From the NCBI GenBank assembly GCA_903870905.1, contig CAIQEU010000072.1:1-64000 (forward strand): a DNA stretch of 64,000 nucleotides. The letters are read 5' to 3'. The notes under the pieces are model-generated. The model was not told the DNA's origin. It did not search any database and saw only the letters and a list, made by a program, of their open reading frames with translations. This stretch comes from an uncultured Actinomycetes bacterium (GTDB lineage Bacteria; Actinomycetota; Acidimicrobiia; Acidimicrobiales; RAAP-2). This document shows, in pieces, positions 55,247-63,563 of the stretch. Within the stretch, counting starts at the first letter, position 1. Every line of letters starts with the position of its first letter. Position numbers and translations under genes: made by a program.

Positions 55247-55763
55247 CGACACCACCCTCGGGCCCCTCGGGACGAGTGAGCACGCCAGCCGTGTCGGTGC
55301 CAACCTCCACGTGCGCCCGAGTGGCGTGGGACTCCGCATCGGCATTGCTTGCGGGACCTTCAACGGCGGCGTGACTAATCGCCTCCTCGACGGCGTACTC
55401 GTTGCGCTGAAGGAGAGCGGTGTGGCTCGAGACGACATCACCGTTGCCTGGGCGCCAGGTGCCTTCGAGCTGCCACTCGTGGCCCAGCGGTTCGCGACCA
55501 TGGGTGCCGATGCGGTGATTTGTCTCGGAGCGGTCATCCGCGGCGACACGCCGCACTTTGAGTACGTGGCCGGCGAGTGTGCAGCGGGTATCACCCGGGT
55601 GAGCCTCGACACCTCGACGCCGGTCATCTTCGGAGTGCTGACCGTCGACACGGTTGACCAAGCCCTCGAGCGCTGCCAAGAGGGTCCGACCAACAAGGGC
55701 TATGAATCTGGCGTCACCGCGGTGGAGATGGTGACGCTGCTGCGGCGTCCGGAGATGCGCTGA
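55233..55763 (+). CDS. ribH: 6,7-dimethyl-8-ribityllumazine synthase
   Basis: 176 residues. [38 protein letters not shown] and [15 protein letters not shown] with NKGYE are the classical blocks. The N-terminal ~30 residues are longer than average. The next enzyme, riboflavin synthase, is not encoded in this cluster. hisG starts 2 nt later. Confidence 0.95.
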   Translation: MTSSSDTTLGPLGTSEHASRVGANLHVRPSGVGLRIGIACGTFNGGVTNRLLDGVLVALKESGVARDDITVAWAPGAFELPLVAQRFATMGADAVICLGAVIRGDTPHFEYVAGECAAGITRVSLDTSTPVIFGVLTVDTVDQALERCQEGPTNKGYESGVTAVEMVTLLRRPEMR

Positions 55764-55764
55764 G

Positions 55765-56649
55765 ATGCTGCGTCTCGTCCTCCCCAAGGGCTCCCTCGAG
55801 AAGGCGACCCTCGAACTCTTCAAAGAGGCCGACCTCGAAGTCCGGCGATCGAGTGACGTCGACTACCGAGCATCGATCGATGACCCGCGGGTTGTCGACG
55901 TCCGCATCCTGCGACCCCAGGAGATCCCCGTCTACATCGCCGAAGGGCGATTCGACCTCGGCATCACCGGTCGCGACTGGATTGAAGAGCGTGACGCCAG
56001 CGTGGAATCGCTGGCCATCCTCGGGTACTCCAAGGCCACCGAACGTCCCATCCACGTTGTGTTGGCGGTGCCCAACGACTCGTCGTGGAACTCCCTCGAG
56101 GACCTCGCGGCCCACGGTGCGCCAATTCGCGTCGCGACGGAGTACCCCGGACTCACCGCACGAACGATGGCCGCTGCCGGCATCACCGCCGAAGTCGTCC
56201 TCTCCTACGGTGCAACCGAAGCCAAGGTGCCCGACATCGCCGACTGCGTCGTCGAAATCACCGAAACCGGTCGAGCCCTGCGCGCTGCAGGCCTCAAGGT
56301 CATCCACACCTTGCTCGTGAGTCACACCGAACTGATCGCTAACCGTGACGCTGCAGCCGATCCGGTCAAGCGGCACGCCATGGAGCAACTGCGCAGCCTC
56401 CTCCTCGGCACGCTGGAGGCCCGGACCAAAGTCCTCGTCAAGTTGAACGTTCCCGCGGACCGATTGGACGACGTGCTGGCGCTGCTGCCGTCGATGCGGT
56501 CGCCAACGATTGCCGAGTTGTCTGGTGGCGTGGGATTCGCTTTGGAAACCGTGGTCGCCAAGGCCGAGATCAACATCTTGATCCCCGCACTCAAAGATGC
56601 TGGAGCGAGCGACCTGCTTGAGATTCCCCTGGCCAAGATCATCCACTGA
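55765..56649 (+). CDS. hisG: ATP phosphoribosyltransferase, long form
   Basis: 294 residues, the homohexameric long form with its own C-terminal regulatory ACT-like domain, so no HisZ is needed. LRLVLPKGSLEKATLELF, GRFDLGITGRDWIEE, ATEYPGLTARTM and the PRPP-binding region are visible. Commits to histidine synthesis and is normally inhibited by histidine. hisE, often beside hisG in actinobacteria, is absent here. Confidence 0.95.
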   Translation: MLRLVLPKGSLEKATLELFKEADLEVRRSSDVDYRASIDDPRVVDVRILRPQEIPVYIAEGRFDLGITGRDWIEERDASVESLAILGYSKATERPIHVVLAVPNDSSWNSLEDLAAHGAPIRVATEYPGLTARTMAAAGITAEVVLSYGATEAKVPDIADCVVEITETGRALRAAGLKVIHTLLVSHTELIANRDAAADPVKRHAMEQLRSLLLGTLEARTKVLVKLNVPADRLDDVLALLPSMRSPTIAELSGGVGFALETVVAKAEINILIPALKDAGASDLLEIPLAKIIH

Positions 56650-56846
56650 TGCCGCAGGGAACCGTGACGGCGTTCGACGCGAGTCGTGGACTGGGTGTCG
56701 TGACGTATGGGGAGGTCGATTATCCCTTCCACGCCACAGCCATCGCCGATGGTTCTCGCTCCATTGCACTCGGTACCACCGTCAGGTTCACGCCGATTCA
56801 CCGCAGTGGGGGTCGCTGCGAAGCAGGAGTAATCTGGCCGTGTTGA
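56649..56846 (+). CDS. cold-shock-domain-like small protein
   Basis: 65 residues. GTVTAFDASRGLGVVTYGEVDYPFH followed by a strand GTTVRFTPI recalls the cold-shock domain (G-T-V-x-x-F-x-x-x-x-G-x-G), but the aromatic RNP1/RNP2 motifs (KGFGFI, VFVH) are poorly kept, so RNA binding is uncertain. The ATG overlaps the hisG stop (TGATG) and the end overlaps the next gene by 7 nt. Confidence 0.7.
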   Translation: MPQGTVTAFDASRGLGVVTYGEVDYPFHATAIADGSRSIALGTTVRFTPIHRSGGRCEAGVIWPC

Positions 56847-57280
56847 CGGTGATCGTCGGTGTGGGTGTTGCCTACGTCATTGCCGTGCTCATCTACCAGC
56901 GGTGGGCAGCCGGTGCACGGTTACTCGATCCCGATGGTTTCGGGGTGAGCGTTGACGGGCCTGGCCGATTCGCCACCGAAACTGTCGAGGTGTCACGGTC
57001 GGTTCCCGCCACGCTGGCGCTCGCGCACGAGGCGCTCTTCGCCATTGGGTGCGTCGAGGTGGCCCAAGGCGACCACGCCGTCAGCGGGCAGTTCGGGACC
57101 GCGTGGTCGAGTCTGGCCAGCCAGACCCGCTACCAGTGCGTCATCACGGTGGCCGGCAGCGCGACGGAGTCGTCAGCGCTCATCTTCGTCAGAAGTCAAG
57201 TGGTCGGTGGCAAAGGGACCAAACGCCGAAGTGCGACGCTGGCTCGAGACCTCTCTGCAGCACTGTCGCCTGAGGACTGA
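56840..57280 (+). CDS. membrane-anchored protein of unknown function
   Basis: 146 residues with one N-terminal helix (LTVIVGVGVAYVIAVLIYQRW) and a beta-rich soluble domain (ETVEVSRSVPATLALAHEALFAIG in part; SQTRYQCVITVAGS). No family recognised. The start is GTG 56840, or TTG 56843, which lies 7 nt after TAATCT; the former overlaps the preceding gene and is translationally coupled. Last gene of the strand before the convergent DUF1844 gene. Confidence 0.68.
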   Translation: MLTVIVGVGVAYVIAVLIYQRWAAGARLLDPDGFGVSVDGPGRFATETVEVSRSVPATLALAHEALFAIGCVEVAQGDHAVSGQFGTAWSSLASQTRYQCVITVAGSATESSALIFVRSQVVGGKGTKRRSATLARDLSAALSPED

Positions 57281-57335
57281 TCGCCGCAGTGGGGAGGACC
57301 ACCCTTGGAGTGAGAGCCAGAGAACCCCGGAGGTC

Positions 57336-57692
57336 CTACTCGCTCGTGCTGTCGCCTCCTGGAGGCAGCAGTGAACTGAGCTGCACGTAGGCGAGGCGCA
57401 GGGAGGCCAGACCTGGTGCCAACTCCGCACCAGCAGGGTGGAGGCGCTCACCGAGGGCATCGACGATGCCACCCAAGGCGTCGATGGCGAGTTGGGCCTC
57501 ACCCAGTTGGGGTGGCGTTGCCGAGAGGTAGACCGCAGCGAGCTCGAAGAGGCCGTAGCAGTGGTTGGTGATGACCACGCGGGGATCTGCGCCGAGGAGC
57601 TCGCTCCGGAGGTCGTGGAGGGCCCGATCGGCCATGTGGTCCGGGTCGAGATCGTCGTCGGTATCGATGCCGTGCACTTCGCTGTTCTCCAT
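57336..57692 (-). CDS. DUF1844-family protein
   Basis: 118 residues, helical and acidic at both ends. CYGLFELAAVYLSATPPQLGEAQLAIDALGGIVDALGERL (in part) is the DUF1844 pattern, and in actinobacteria this gene commonly lies divergent to infC, as here. Function unknown. ATG 6 nt after TAGGCT. Confidence 0.82.
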   Translation of the reverse strand: MENSEVHGIDTDDDLDPDHMADRALHDLRSELLGADPRVVITNHCYGLFELAAVYLSATPPQLGEAQLAIDALGGIVDALGERLHPAGAELAPGLASLRLAYVQLSSLLPPGGDSTSE

Positions 57693-57697
57693 GGGTG

Positions 57698-57704
57698 TAG
57701 CCTA
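57698..57704. promoter_or_regulatory. symmetric -10 element between the DUF1844 gene and infC
   Basis: TAGCCTA reads TAGGCT on the minus strand, 6 nt before the DUF1844 ATG, and TAGCCT on the plus strand, giving infC a leader of about 170 nt. Confidence 0.55.
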
Positions 57705-57835
57705 GGCGTTCGGTAAAGACAGAAGCGGGGTCGTCCACGGACACCTCCACCCGGCCACCGCCCTTGCGGGTTGAAGGTGCGACGGGTCGATCAGGTATCT
57801 GGCTGGTGTTGCGGCCGTTCCCGCTCCATGTATCG

Positions 57836-57856
57836 GTACGGAGAAGGACTCCGTGC
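57836..57856 (+). promoter_or_regulatory. hairpin in the infC leader
   Basis: GTACGGAG, loop AAGGA, CTCCGTGC: eight pairs including one G-U, ending 8 nt before the infC Shine-Dalgarno GAGGAG (57865-57870). Could take part in L20- or IF3-dependent control. Confidence 0.45.
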
Positions 57857-57879
57857 CCGACGTAGAGGAGTGATGCCAG

Positions 57880-58533
57880 ATCGCCACGCCAAGCTCTGTT
57901 GAGCACCGTATCAACGACCGAATCCGTGCCCGTGAAGTCCGACTCGTCGATCCCGACGGCGGCCAGCTGGGTATTAAGCCACTGCCCGAAGCCCTGCTGA
58001 TCGCTCGGAACTTCGACCTCGACCTCGTCGAGGTTGCGCCGACGGCGAATCCGCCAGTGTGTCGGATCATGGACTACGGGAAGTTCAAGTTCGATGAGGC
58101 CCAACGCGCCAAGGAATCTCGGCGCAAGACCACCCAAGTGGGTATCAAGGAGATGAAGTACCGGCCGAAGATCGGTCCCGGAGACTTCGATACCAAGACC
58201 CGCCAGGTGGCCAAGTTCCTCGAAGAAGGACACAAGGTCAAGATCACGATCATGTTCCGAGGTCGTGAGGTGTACCACGCAGAGCTCGGCAAGAAGATTT
58301 TGGACAAGATCGCCGAGCAGATGGGCGACAACGCCAAGGTCGACAACGACCCCCGGCTTGATGGTCGCAACATGGTGATGGTGCTGTCGCCGAATAAGGC
58401 GAAGAAGCAGTCGCAGAAGTCCACTGCAGCCAACGCCACTGAAGATGCAGTGGCGCACGCAGCAGACGAGGCGCCAAACCCGGCGCCGCAGGTCAACGAG
58501 GAAGGAGCAGTACATGCCGAAGATGAAGACTGA
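57880..58533 (+). CDS. infC: translation initiation factor IF-3 with AUC start
   Basis: 217 residues. The conserved N-terminus [16 protein letters not shown] begins only a few codons after an in-frame stop (57871), and no ATG, GTG or TTG lies between. The ATC at 57880 stands 9 nt after GAGGAG and is the natural start; IF3 genes are known for AUU/AUC/AUA starts that allow autoregulation, since IF3 rejects them. Downstream: [22 protein letters not shown] in part, [18 protein letters not shown] 40-residue acidic tail exceeds the usual length. Overlaps rpmI by 20 nt. Confidence 0.93.
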   Translation: MATPSSVEHRINDRIRAREVRLVDPDGGQLGIKPLPEALLIARNFDLDLVEVAPTANPPVCRIMDYGKFKFDEAQRAKESRRKTTQVGIKEMKYRPKIGPGDFDTKTRQVAKFLEEGHKVKITIMFRGREVYHAELGKKILDKIAEQMGDNAKVDNDPRLDGRNMVMVLSPNKAKKQSQKSTAANATEDAVAHAADEAPNPAPQVNEEGAVHAEDED

Positions 58534-58708
58534 CAAGGGTGCCGCCAAGCGGGTCAAGGTGACCGGTTCGGGCAAGCTCATGCGCCGGAAGCAGAACCTC
58601 AACCACATCTTGGAGAAGAAGACCTCCGCCCGCAAGCGTCGCTTGAGCGGAGAGACCGAGATCTCCTCCCAGCAGGACAAGAACATCCGAAAGATGCTCG
58701 GCATCTAA
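58514..58708 (+). CDS. rpmI: ribosomal protein L35
   Basis: 64 residues, basic: [37 protein letters not shown]. Starts at the ATG behind GAAGGAG, inside the 3' end of infC. Part of infC-rpmI-rplT. Confidence 0.97.
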   Translation: MPKMKTDKGAAKRVKVTGSGKLMRRKQNLNHILEKKTSARKRRLSGETEISSQQDKNIRKMLGI

Positions 58709-58760
58709 CAGCCCGCAGCCGCTGCGATCTGCAGCGCCGACTTGAGAAGGAGTAGTAGTT

Positions 58761-59135
58761 ATGGCACGTGTCAAGCGTGGCGTTCACGCCAAGAAGAACC
58801 ACAAGGCCGTCCTCGAAGACGCCAAGGGTTTCTACGGAAACCGCAGTCGAGTGTTCCGTGCTGCCAACGAGGCAGTCATGCACTCCAAGCAGTACGCATT
58901 CCGCGACCGTCGTGCACGCAAGGGCGACTTCCGCAAGCTCTGGATTCAGCGCATCAACGCTGCGTGCCGCATCGAGAACATCAGCTACAGCCGGTTCATC
59001 GCCGGACTCCACGCTGCTGGGATTGAGACGGACCGCAAGGTGCTCGCCGACCTCGCCGTGACGGACCACGCAGCGTTCGCTGCCATCGTCGCTGCGGCCA
59101 AGGCAGCGCTCGAGCAGCAGGGGAAGGCCTCCTGA
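58761..59135 (+). CDS. rplT: ribosomal protein L20
   Basis: 124 residues. [30 protein letters not shown] (in part), [22 protein letters not shown] and the globular C-terminus are typical. L20 represses the infC operon in several bacteria. Preceded by GAGAAGGAG. Its stop overlaps the CTG start of the next gene. Confidence 0.97.
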   Translation: MARVKRGVHAKKNHKAVLEDAKGFYGNRSRVFRAANEAVMHSKQYAFRDRRARKGDFRKLWIQRINAACRIENISYSRFIAGLHAAGIETDRKVLADLAVTDHAAFAAIVAAAKAALEQQGKAS

Positions 59136-59929
59136 GCACACCGCTCGGAGCAAGTCATGAGCGAGTACGTCGGCTCCGCCGGCTGCTCGCCAAGCGCTCG
59201 TCTCGCTGGGATGAGCAGGTCTACGTCGTCGAGGGACTCGAACTGGTCCGACTCGCCATCACCGGCGAGCGGCCCGTCGAGTCTCTCTTCGTCGCGTCGG
59301 GAGCTGAGCAGGGTCCTGCTGGCGATCTCTGCCGAATGGCGCGCGGCATGGGCGTTCCGGTCTTCGAACTCGCCCCCGGGGTGTTCGAGCGGGTCGCCGA
59401 CACCGTCACCCCGCAACCGCTGATGGCCGTGGTGCCGATGACGCTCACGCCGTTGTCGGACTTGGCACCGGGACTGGTCATCGTCCTCGCTGATGTTCGA
59501 GACCCCGGGAACGCCGGGACGCTGATTCGCACCGCCGAGGCGGCAGGAGCGTCGGGTGTCGTCCTCGCTGGTGACGCTGTCGATCCCTTCAACCCAAAGA
59601 CCGTTCGTTCCTCGGCAGGCACCATGCTGTGGAGTGCGCTCTCGGTTGCTCGAGACCTCGGTGCGTGCTTGACCGAACTCCGCTCCCTCGGATTCACCCT
59701 CAGAGGTACCGAGGCAACCGGTGGCACCCCCTACGACGACGCACCCTGGGGTGGCAGTGTGGCCCTCGTCCTCGGCAATGAAGCACACGGACTGAACGAG
59801 GCGTCGAAGGCCCTGCTCGACGACACCGTGACCATCACGATGGCAGGAGCTGCGGAGTCGCTGAATGTCTCGGTGGCTGGAGCGGTGCTCTGCTTCGAAG
59901 CGCTGCGGCAACGACGACGGACTTCGTGA
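59132..59929 (+). CDS. TrmH-family (SpoU) RNA methyltransferase with CTG start
   Basis: 265 residues if read from the CTG at 59132. The frame encodes recognisable N-terminal sequence ([28 protein letters not shown]) well upstream of its first ATG at 59336, and no ATG, GTG or TTG exists there. CTG lies in a CTGA overlap with the rplT stop, 5 nt after GGGGAAGG. SPOUT motifs: [31 protein letters not shown] and the final [17 protein letters not shown]. Probably methylates 23S rRNA or tRNA ribose; rplT-tsnR/trmH-pheS order is common. Confidence 0.88.
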   Translation: MSTPLGASHERVRRLRRLLAKRSSRWDEQVYVVEGLELVRLAITGERPVESLFVASGAEQGPAGDLCRMARGMGVPVFELAPGVFERVADTVTPQPLMAVVPMTLTPLSDLAPGLVIVLADVRDPGNAGTLIRTAEAAGASGVVLAGDAVDPFNPKTVRSSAGTMLWSALSVARDLGACLTELRSLGFTLRGTEATGGTPYDDAPWGGSVALVLGNEAHGLNEASKALLDDTVTITMAGAAESLNVSVAGAVLCFEALRQRRRTS

Positions 59930-59947
59930 GTGGTGCAGATGGTCGCG

Positions 59948-59953
59948 TACGAT
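59948..59953 (+). promoter_or_regulatory. possible -10 box of pheS
   Basis: TACGAT, with transcription expected near 59960 and a short leader that contains GAGGAGG. Confidence 0.45.
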
Positions 59954-59987
59954 GGTGCGACGACCAAGGGCTGAGGAGGCCAGTGCG

Positions 59988-61061
59988 GTGGGTGTGACGG
60001 TAGGAACGCTGGATCTCGACGCCTATGTCGGCGCGGCTGATGCGGCGATTCGTGCTGCGAGCTCAACCGACGCCCTCGATGCCGTCGCCGCCGAGTACCT
60101 CGGCAAGAAGTCCCAACTCGCCCTCGTGCAACGCACCTTTGGGTCGTTGAGCGATGAGGAGAAGCGCACCGCTGGTGCAGCCCTCCAGCAGGTGCGCTCG
60201 ACGCTCGATGGCGCCATCAGTGGCCGCCGGGAGGCGCTGGCCGCTGCCGAGCGCCTCGAGCAACTCGAGGCGGATCGTCTCGACCTCACCGAAGTTGTTC
60301 CCGCCCAGGTGCGCCGCCCGCTCCGTCGAGGGCACCAGCACCTCATCTCCCAAACCCAAGCCGAACTCGAAGACGTGTTCGTCGGCATGGGGTTCACCGT
60401 GGCCGATGGCCCAGAAGTCGAAACCGATTGGTACAACTTCGAGGCCCTCAATATCCCGCCAGCCCACCCGGCGCGGGGCATGTGGGACACCTTCTACTTA
60501 GAACTCGGCGATCCAGAGACCGTGGTGCTCCGCACCCACACCTCTCCCGTCCAGGTGCACCTCATGGAAGAGGCAGTCGCCAACAACACCTTGCCCATCC
60601 ACGCCGTCATGCCTGGTCGATGCTTTCGCCGTGACACCCCAGACGCTCGCCACCTCCACACGTTCCATCAGATCGAGGGCCTCGTCATTGATGAGGGCAT
60701 CACCTTCACGGACCTCGCAGGCGTGATCCAGACCTTCACGACGGCCTACTTCGGACCCGCGATGTCCTCTCGACTCCGACCGGCGTTCTTCCCCTTCACC
60801 GAACCCTCGGCGGAGTTCGAGATCACGTGTGCGATCTGTCAGGGCGCAGGGTGTCGGACGTGTTCGCAGACGGGGTGGATTGAGCTCGGTGGTTGCGGCA
60901 TGGTGGACCCAGCGGTCCTCGATGCCGTTGGCATCGACGCCACCCGCTACAGCGGATTCGCATTTGGGTTCGGGATCGACCGATGCGCCCAGATGCGCTA
61001 TCAAATCGCCGACATGCGGGCGCTCGTCGAGAACGACCTCCGTTTCGTCGAGCAGTTCTAG
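59988..61061 (+). CDS. pheS: phenylalanyl-tRNA synthetase alpha subunit
   Basis: 357 residues from the GTG at 59988, 8 nt after GAGGAGG. N-terminal coiled coil (about 1-90), then class II motifs: HPARGMWDTFYL, RTHTSPVQVHLM, FRRDTPDARHLHTFHQIEGL (in part) and GFGIDRCAQMRY. The Cys cluster CAICQGAGCRTC is usual in PheS. Other GTG codons nearby (59994) are possible starts. Followed by pheT 8 nt later. Confidence 0.96.
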   Translation: MGVTVGTLDLDAYVGAADAAIRAASSTDALDAVAAEYLGKKSQLALVQRTFGSLSDEEKRTAGAALQQVRSTLDGAISGRREALAAAERLEQLEADRLDLTEVVPAQVRRPLRRGHQHLISQTQAELEDVFVGMGFTVADGPEVETDWYNFEALNIPPAHPARGMWDTFYLELGDPETVVLRTHTSPVQVHLMEEAVANNTLPIHAVMPGRCFRRDTPDARHLHTFHQIEGLVIDEGITFTDLAGVIQTFTTAYFGPAMSSRLRPAFFPFTEPSAEFEITCAICQGAGCRTCSQTGWIELGGCGMVDPAVLDAVGIDATRYSGFAFGFGIDRCAQMRYQIADMRALVENDLRFVEQF

Positions 61062-61069
61062 GAGGCCCA

Positions 61070-63559
61070 ATGCTCGTTCCCCTCTCGTGGATGCTGTCCT
61101 TTGCTCCACTGCCAACCGACGTTGACCTCCTGCGGGCAACCTTCGATGACCTCGGTCTCGTGGTCGAGAGCGTCGAGCACATCGGCGAAGGCCTCGACCA
61201 GATCGTCTGCGCGAAGGTCACCGACATCTCGGCGATCGATGGGGCGGACAAGGTCCGCAAGATCACCGTCGACGCTGGTGGTGCTCCGCTCACGATCGTG
61301 TGCGGAGCGTGGAACTTCGTTGTGGGCGATGTCGTGCCACTCGCTCCTGTTGGCGCAGTCCTGCCGGGGGATTTCGTCATCGCCAAGCGCAAGATGCGCG
61401 GCGTGGAATCTAACGGCATGCTGTGCTCGGCTCGAGAGCTCGGTCTCGGCGGGGACCACGCAGGATTGATGCTCCTCACGACCGTCGAGGGTGCGACCCC
61501 CGGTGCAGCAATTGCCGACGTGCTCGGCATCACGCCCGATGTCATCTTCGAACTCTCTGCCGAGGGCAACCGTCCCGATGCGTGGTCGATCCTCGGCGTC
61601 GTCCGTGACCTCGCCGCCCGCCTCGGTGTGCCGGTCACCGTTCCAGCCCTGACGGATGCCTCCATTGCGACCGCCGCAGCGACCAGCCCCGCAGCAGCCT
61701 CCATTGCTGCGCCTGCGTTCTGCCAACGCCTCACCGTCACCGCTGCGACCGGGATTGTCGTCACTGATTCGCCCCGGTTCATCGTTGATCGGCTCGAGGC
61801 CTGCGGCATGCGAGCGATCAACAACGTGGTGGATGCGTCGAACTACGTCATGCTTGAACTCGGCCAGCCAACCCACGCTTACGACGCCCACCGCCTGAGC
61901 GGCGGGACCCTCGGCGTGCGGCTCGCTGCCCCTCAGGAGACCATCACCACCCTGGACGAGGTTGCGCGAGTCCTCGGCGTGCCCGGACGAGGTCTCGGCG
62001 ACAGCGGCGAAGACGTCGTGATCGTCGACGGTGACGACGTCGTCATCGGCATCGCCGGTGTCATGGGTGGTGCGGCAACTGAGATCCACGACGGCACCAC
62101 CGCGCTCGTGCTCGAAGCAGCGAGTTTCTCGCCGATGGCCATTGCCCGCACCTCGAAGAAGCTTGGGCTTCGCAGTGAAGCGTCCAGTCGTTTCGAACGT
62201 GGAGTTGACCCCAACCTCGCTGGTGCGGCGACCGAGCGGTTCTTCCAAGTCCTCCGGCTGACCTGCCCTCTTCTCGCGGTGGGCTGGCCGTCTGCGGTGG
62301 CCGAAGGCGATGTGGCTCCGGTGACGGTCATCACCGCACCGGTTGGGGAGTTCACGCGACTCCTCGGACTCAGCCTCGATGCCGCAACCGTCGAACGTCT
62401 GCTCGCTCCACTCGGCTTCGCCGTCGCCGGTGATGCGATCCTCTCGATCACCGTGCCGAGCAATCGTCCAGATATTCGCACGATGCCATTCGGCGTAGCG
62501 GACGTGGCCGAAGAGATCGTCCGCACCTACGGCTACACCAAGCTCGAGCGCACCTTCCCCTCGTGGTCGACTCCTGGGTCGCTCTCTGCAGCGCAGCGTC
62601 GCCGACGCAACCTCCGGAGCGTGCTCTGTGGCCTCGGTCTCGACGAGGTGTGGACCCCGACCTTGGTTGATCCCGCGGTGGCAGCTCGGGGGCTCGGCGA
62701 TGAGGCCGTCGTTCGATTGACGAATCCGCTCTCTGCTGAAGAGGGAGCGCTGCGGACGTCGCTGCTCCCGCAGATGCTGGCGGCCATTGCCTACAACGCT
62801 GACCGTCGCCAACTCGAAACTGGGTTCTTCGAGCTCGGGACCGTGTTCGAGCACCCTGCAGTGGCTGCGACGCCTCGCACCACGAAAGCTGGGGGTGGCG
62901 GTGGAGCGGTTGCGTCCCTTCCCATGGAGCGCACGCATCTGCTGGCAACCCTCGGACGACACGGGGATGATGCGGCGACTGCGGTGGCGATGTTCGCTGA
63001 ACTCCACCCGACGTTGGGTCTCGGTCCCTACCGACTCGTCCAACCCGCTCCGCTCACCGACCTCGGACCGCTCGGGCTTGGCCTCCACCCAACACGCAGC
63101 GCTGCGGTGGTCTGTGTGGCGACGGGGATCACCTACGGCGTCGTCGGCGAAGTGGACCCAACTGTCGTGGCCCTCGCTGGCGTGCACGACGGCCGGCGCA
63201 TTGGACTCCTCGGGCTCGACGTGGATGCGCTCGCAACCGGAGAACTCGCCCGAGCAGTTGGTGAAGCGATTCCCGTCAGCAAGTTCCCCTCCAGCGAGAT
63301 TGACCTCGCCTTCGTTCTCGCCGACGCAACGCCGGCCGACGCGCTCCGAGCGGCGCTGGTGGCTGCAGCTGGGGAGCACCTCAGCTCCTGCGTGCTCTTC
63401 GACGTCTACCGGGGCACCGGCGTTGCCGATGGATCTCGCAGTCTTGCGTTCCGCCTCCAGTTCGGCGCACTCGACCGGACGCTGACCGACGGCGACGTCG
63501 GCGCCTGGCGCACCTCGTGCATCGATGCAGCAGCATCCCTCGGAGCGGTGCTCCGCTGA
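61070..63559 (+). CDS. pheT: phenylalanyl-tRNA synthetase beta subunit
   Basis: 829 residues. Domains in order: a short N-terminal segment, an EMAP-II-like tRNA-binding OB-fold (VCAKVTDISA … KMRGVESNGMLCSARELGLG in part), B3/B4 editing domain, B5, the class II-like core (RRRNLRSVLCGLGLDEVWT) and a C-terminal FDX-ACB anticodon-binding domain (SKFPSSEIDLAFVL, DVYRGTGVADGSRSLAFRL). ATG behind TAGGAGG. Ends 4 nt before the convergent transporter gene. Confidence 0.97.
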   Translation: MLVPLSWMLSFAPLPTDVDLLRATFDDLGLVVESVEHIGEGLDQIVCAKVTDISAIDGADKVRKITVDAGGAPLTIVCGAWNFVVGDVVPLAPVGAVLPGDFVIAKRKMRGVESNGMLCSARELGLGGDHAGLMLLTTVEGATPGAAIADVLGITPDVIFELSAEGNRPDAWSILGVVRDLAARLGVPVTVPALTDASIATAAATSPAAASIAAPAFCQRLTVTAATGIVVTDSPRFIVDRLEACGMRAINNVVDASNYVMLELGQPTHAYDAHRLSGGTLGVRLAAPQETITTLDEVARVLGVPGRGLGDSGEDVVIVDGDDVVIGIAGVMGGAATEIHDGTTALVLEAASFSPMAIARTSKKLGLRSEASSRFERGVDPNLAGAATERFFQVLRLTCPLLAVGWPSAVAEGDVAPVTVITAPVGEFTRLLGLSLDAATVERLLAPLGFAVAGDAILSITVPSNRPDIRTMPFGVADVAEEIVRTYGYTKLERTFPSWSTPGSLSAAQRRRRNLRSVLCGLGLDEVWTPTLVDPAVAARGLGDEAVVRLTNPLSAEEGALRTSLLPQMLAAIAYNADRRQLETGFFELGTVFEHPAVAATPRTTKAGGGGGAVASLPMERTHLLATLGRHGDDAATAVAMFAELHPTLGLGPYRLVQPAPLTDLGPLGLGLHPTRSAAVVCVATGITYGVVGEVDPTVVALAGVHDGRRIGLLGLDVDALATGELARAVGEAIPVSKFPSSEIDLAFVLADATPADALRAALVAAAGEHLSSCVLFDVYRGTGVADGSRSLAFRLQFGALDRTLTDGDVGAWRTSCIDAAASLGAVLR

Positions 63560-63563
63560 GGCG

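Noticed and set aside
61058-63379. 773-codon minus-strand open frame
   Set aside because: Antisense to pheT across its whole length; no recognisable domain.
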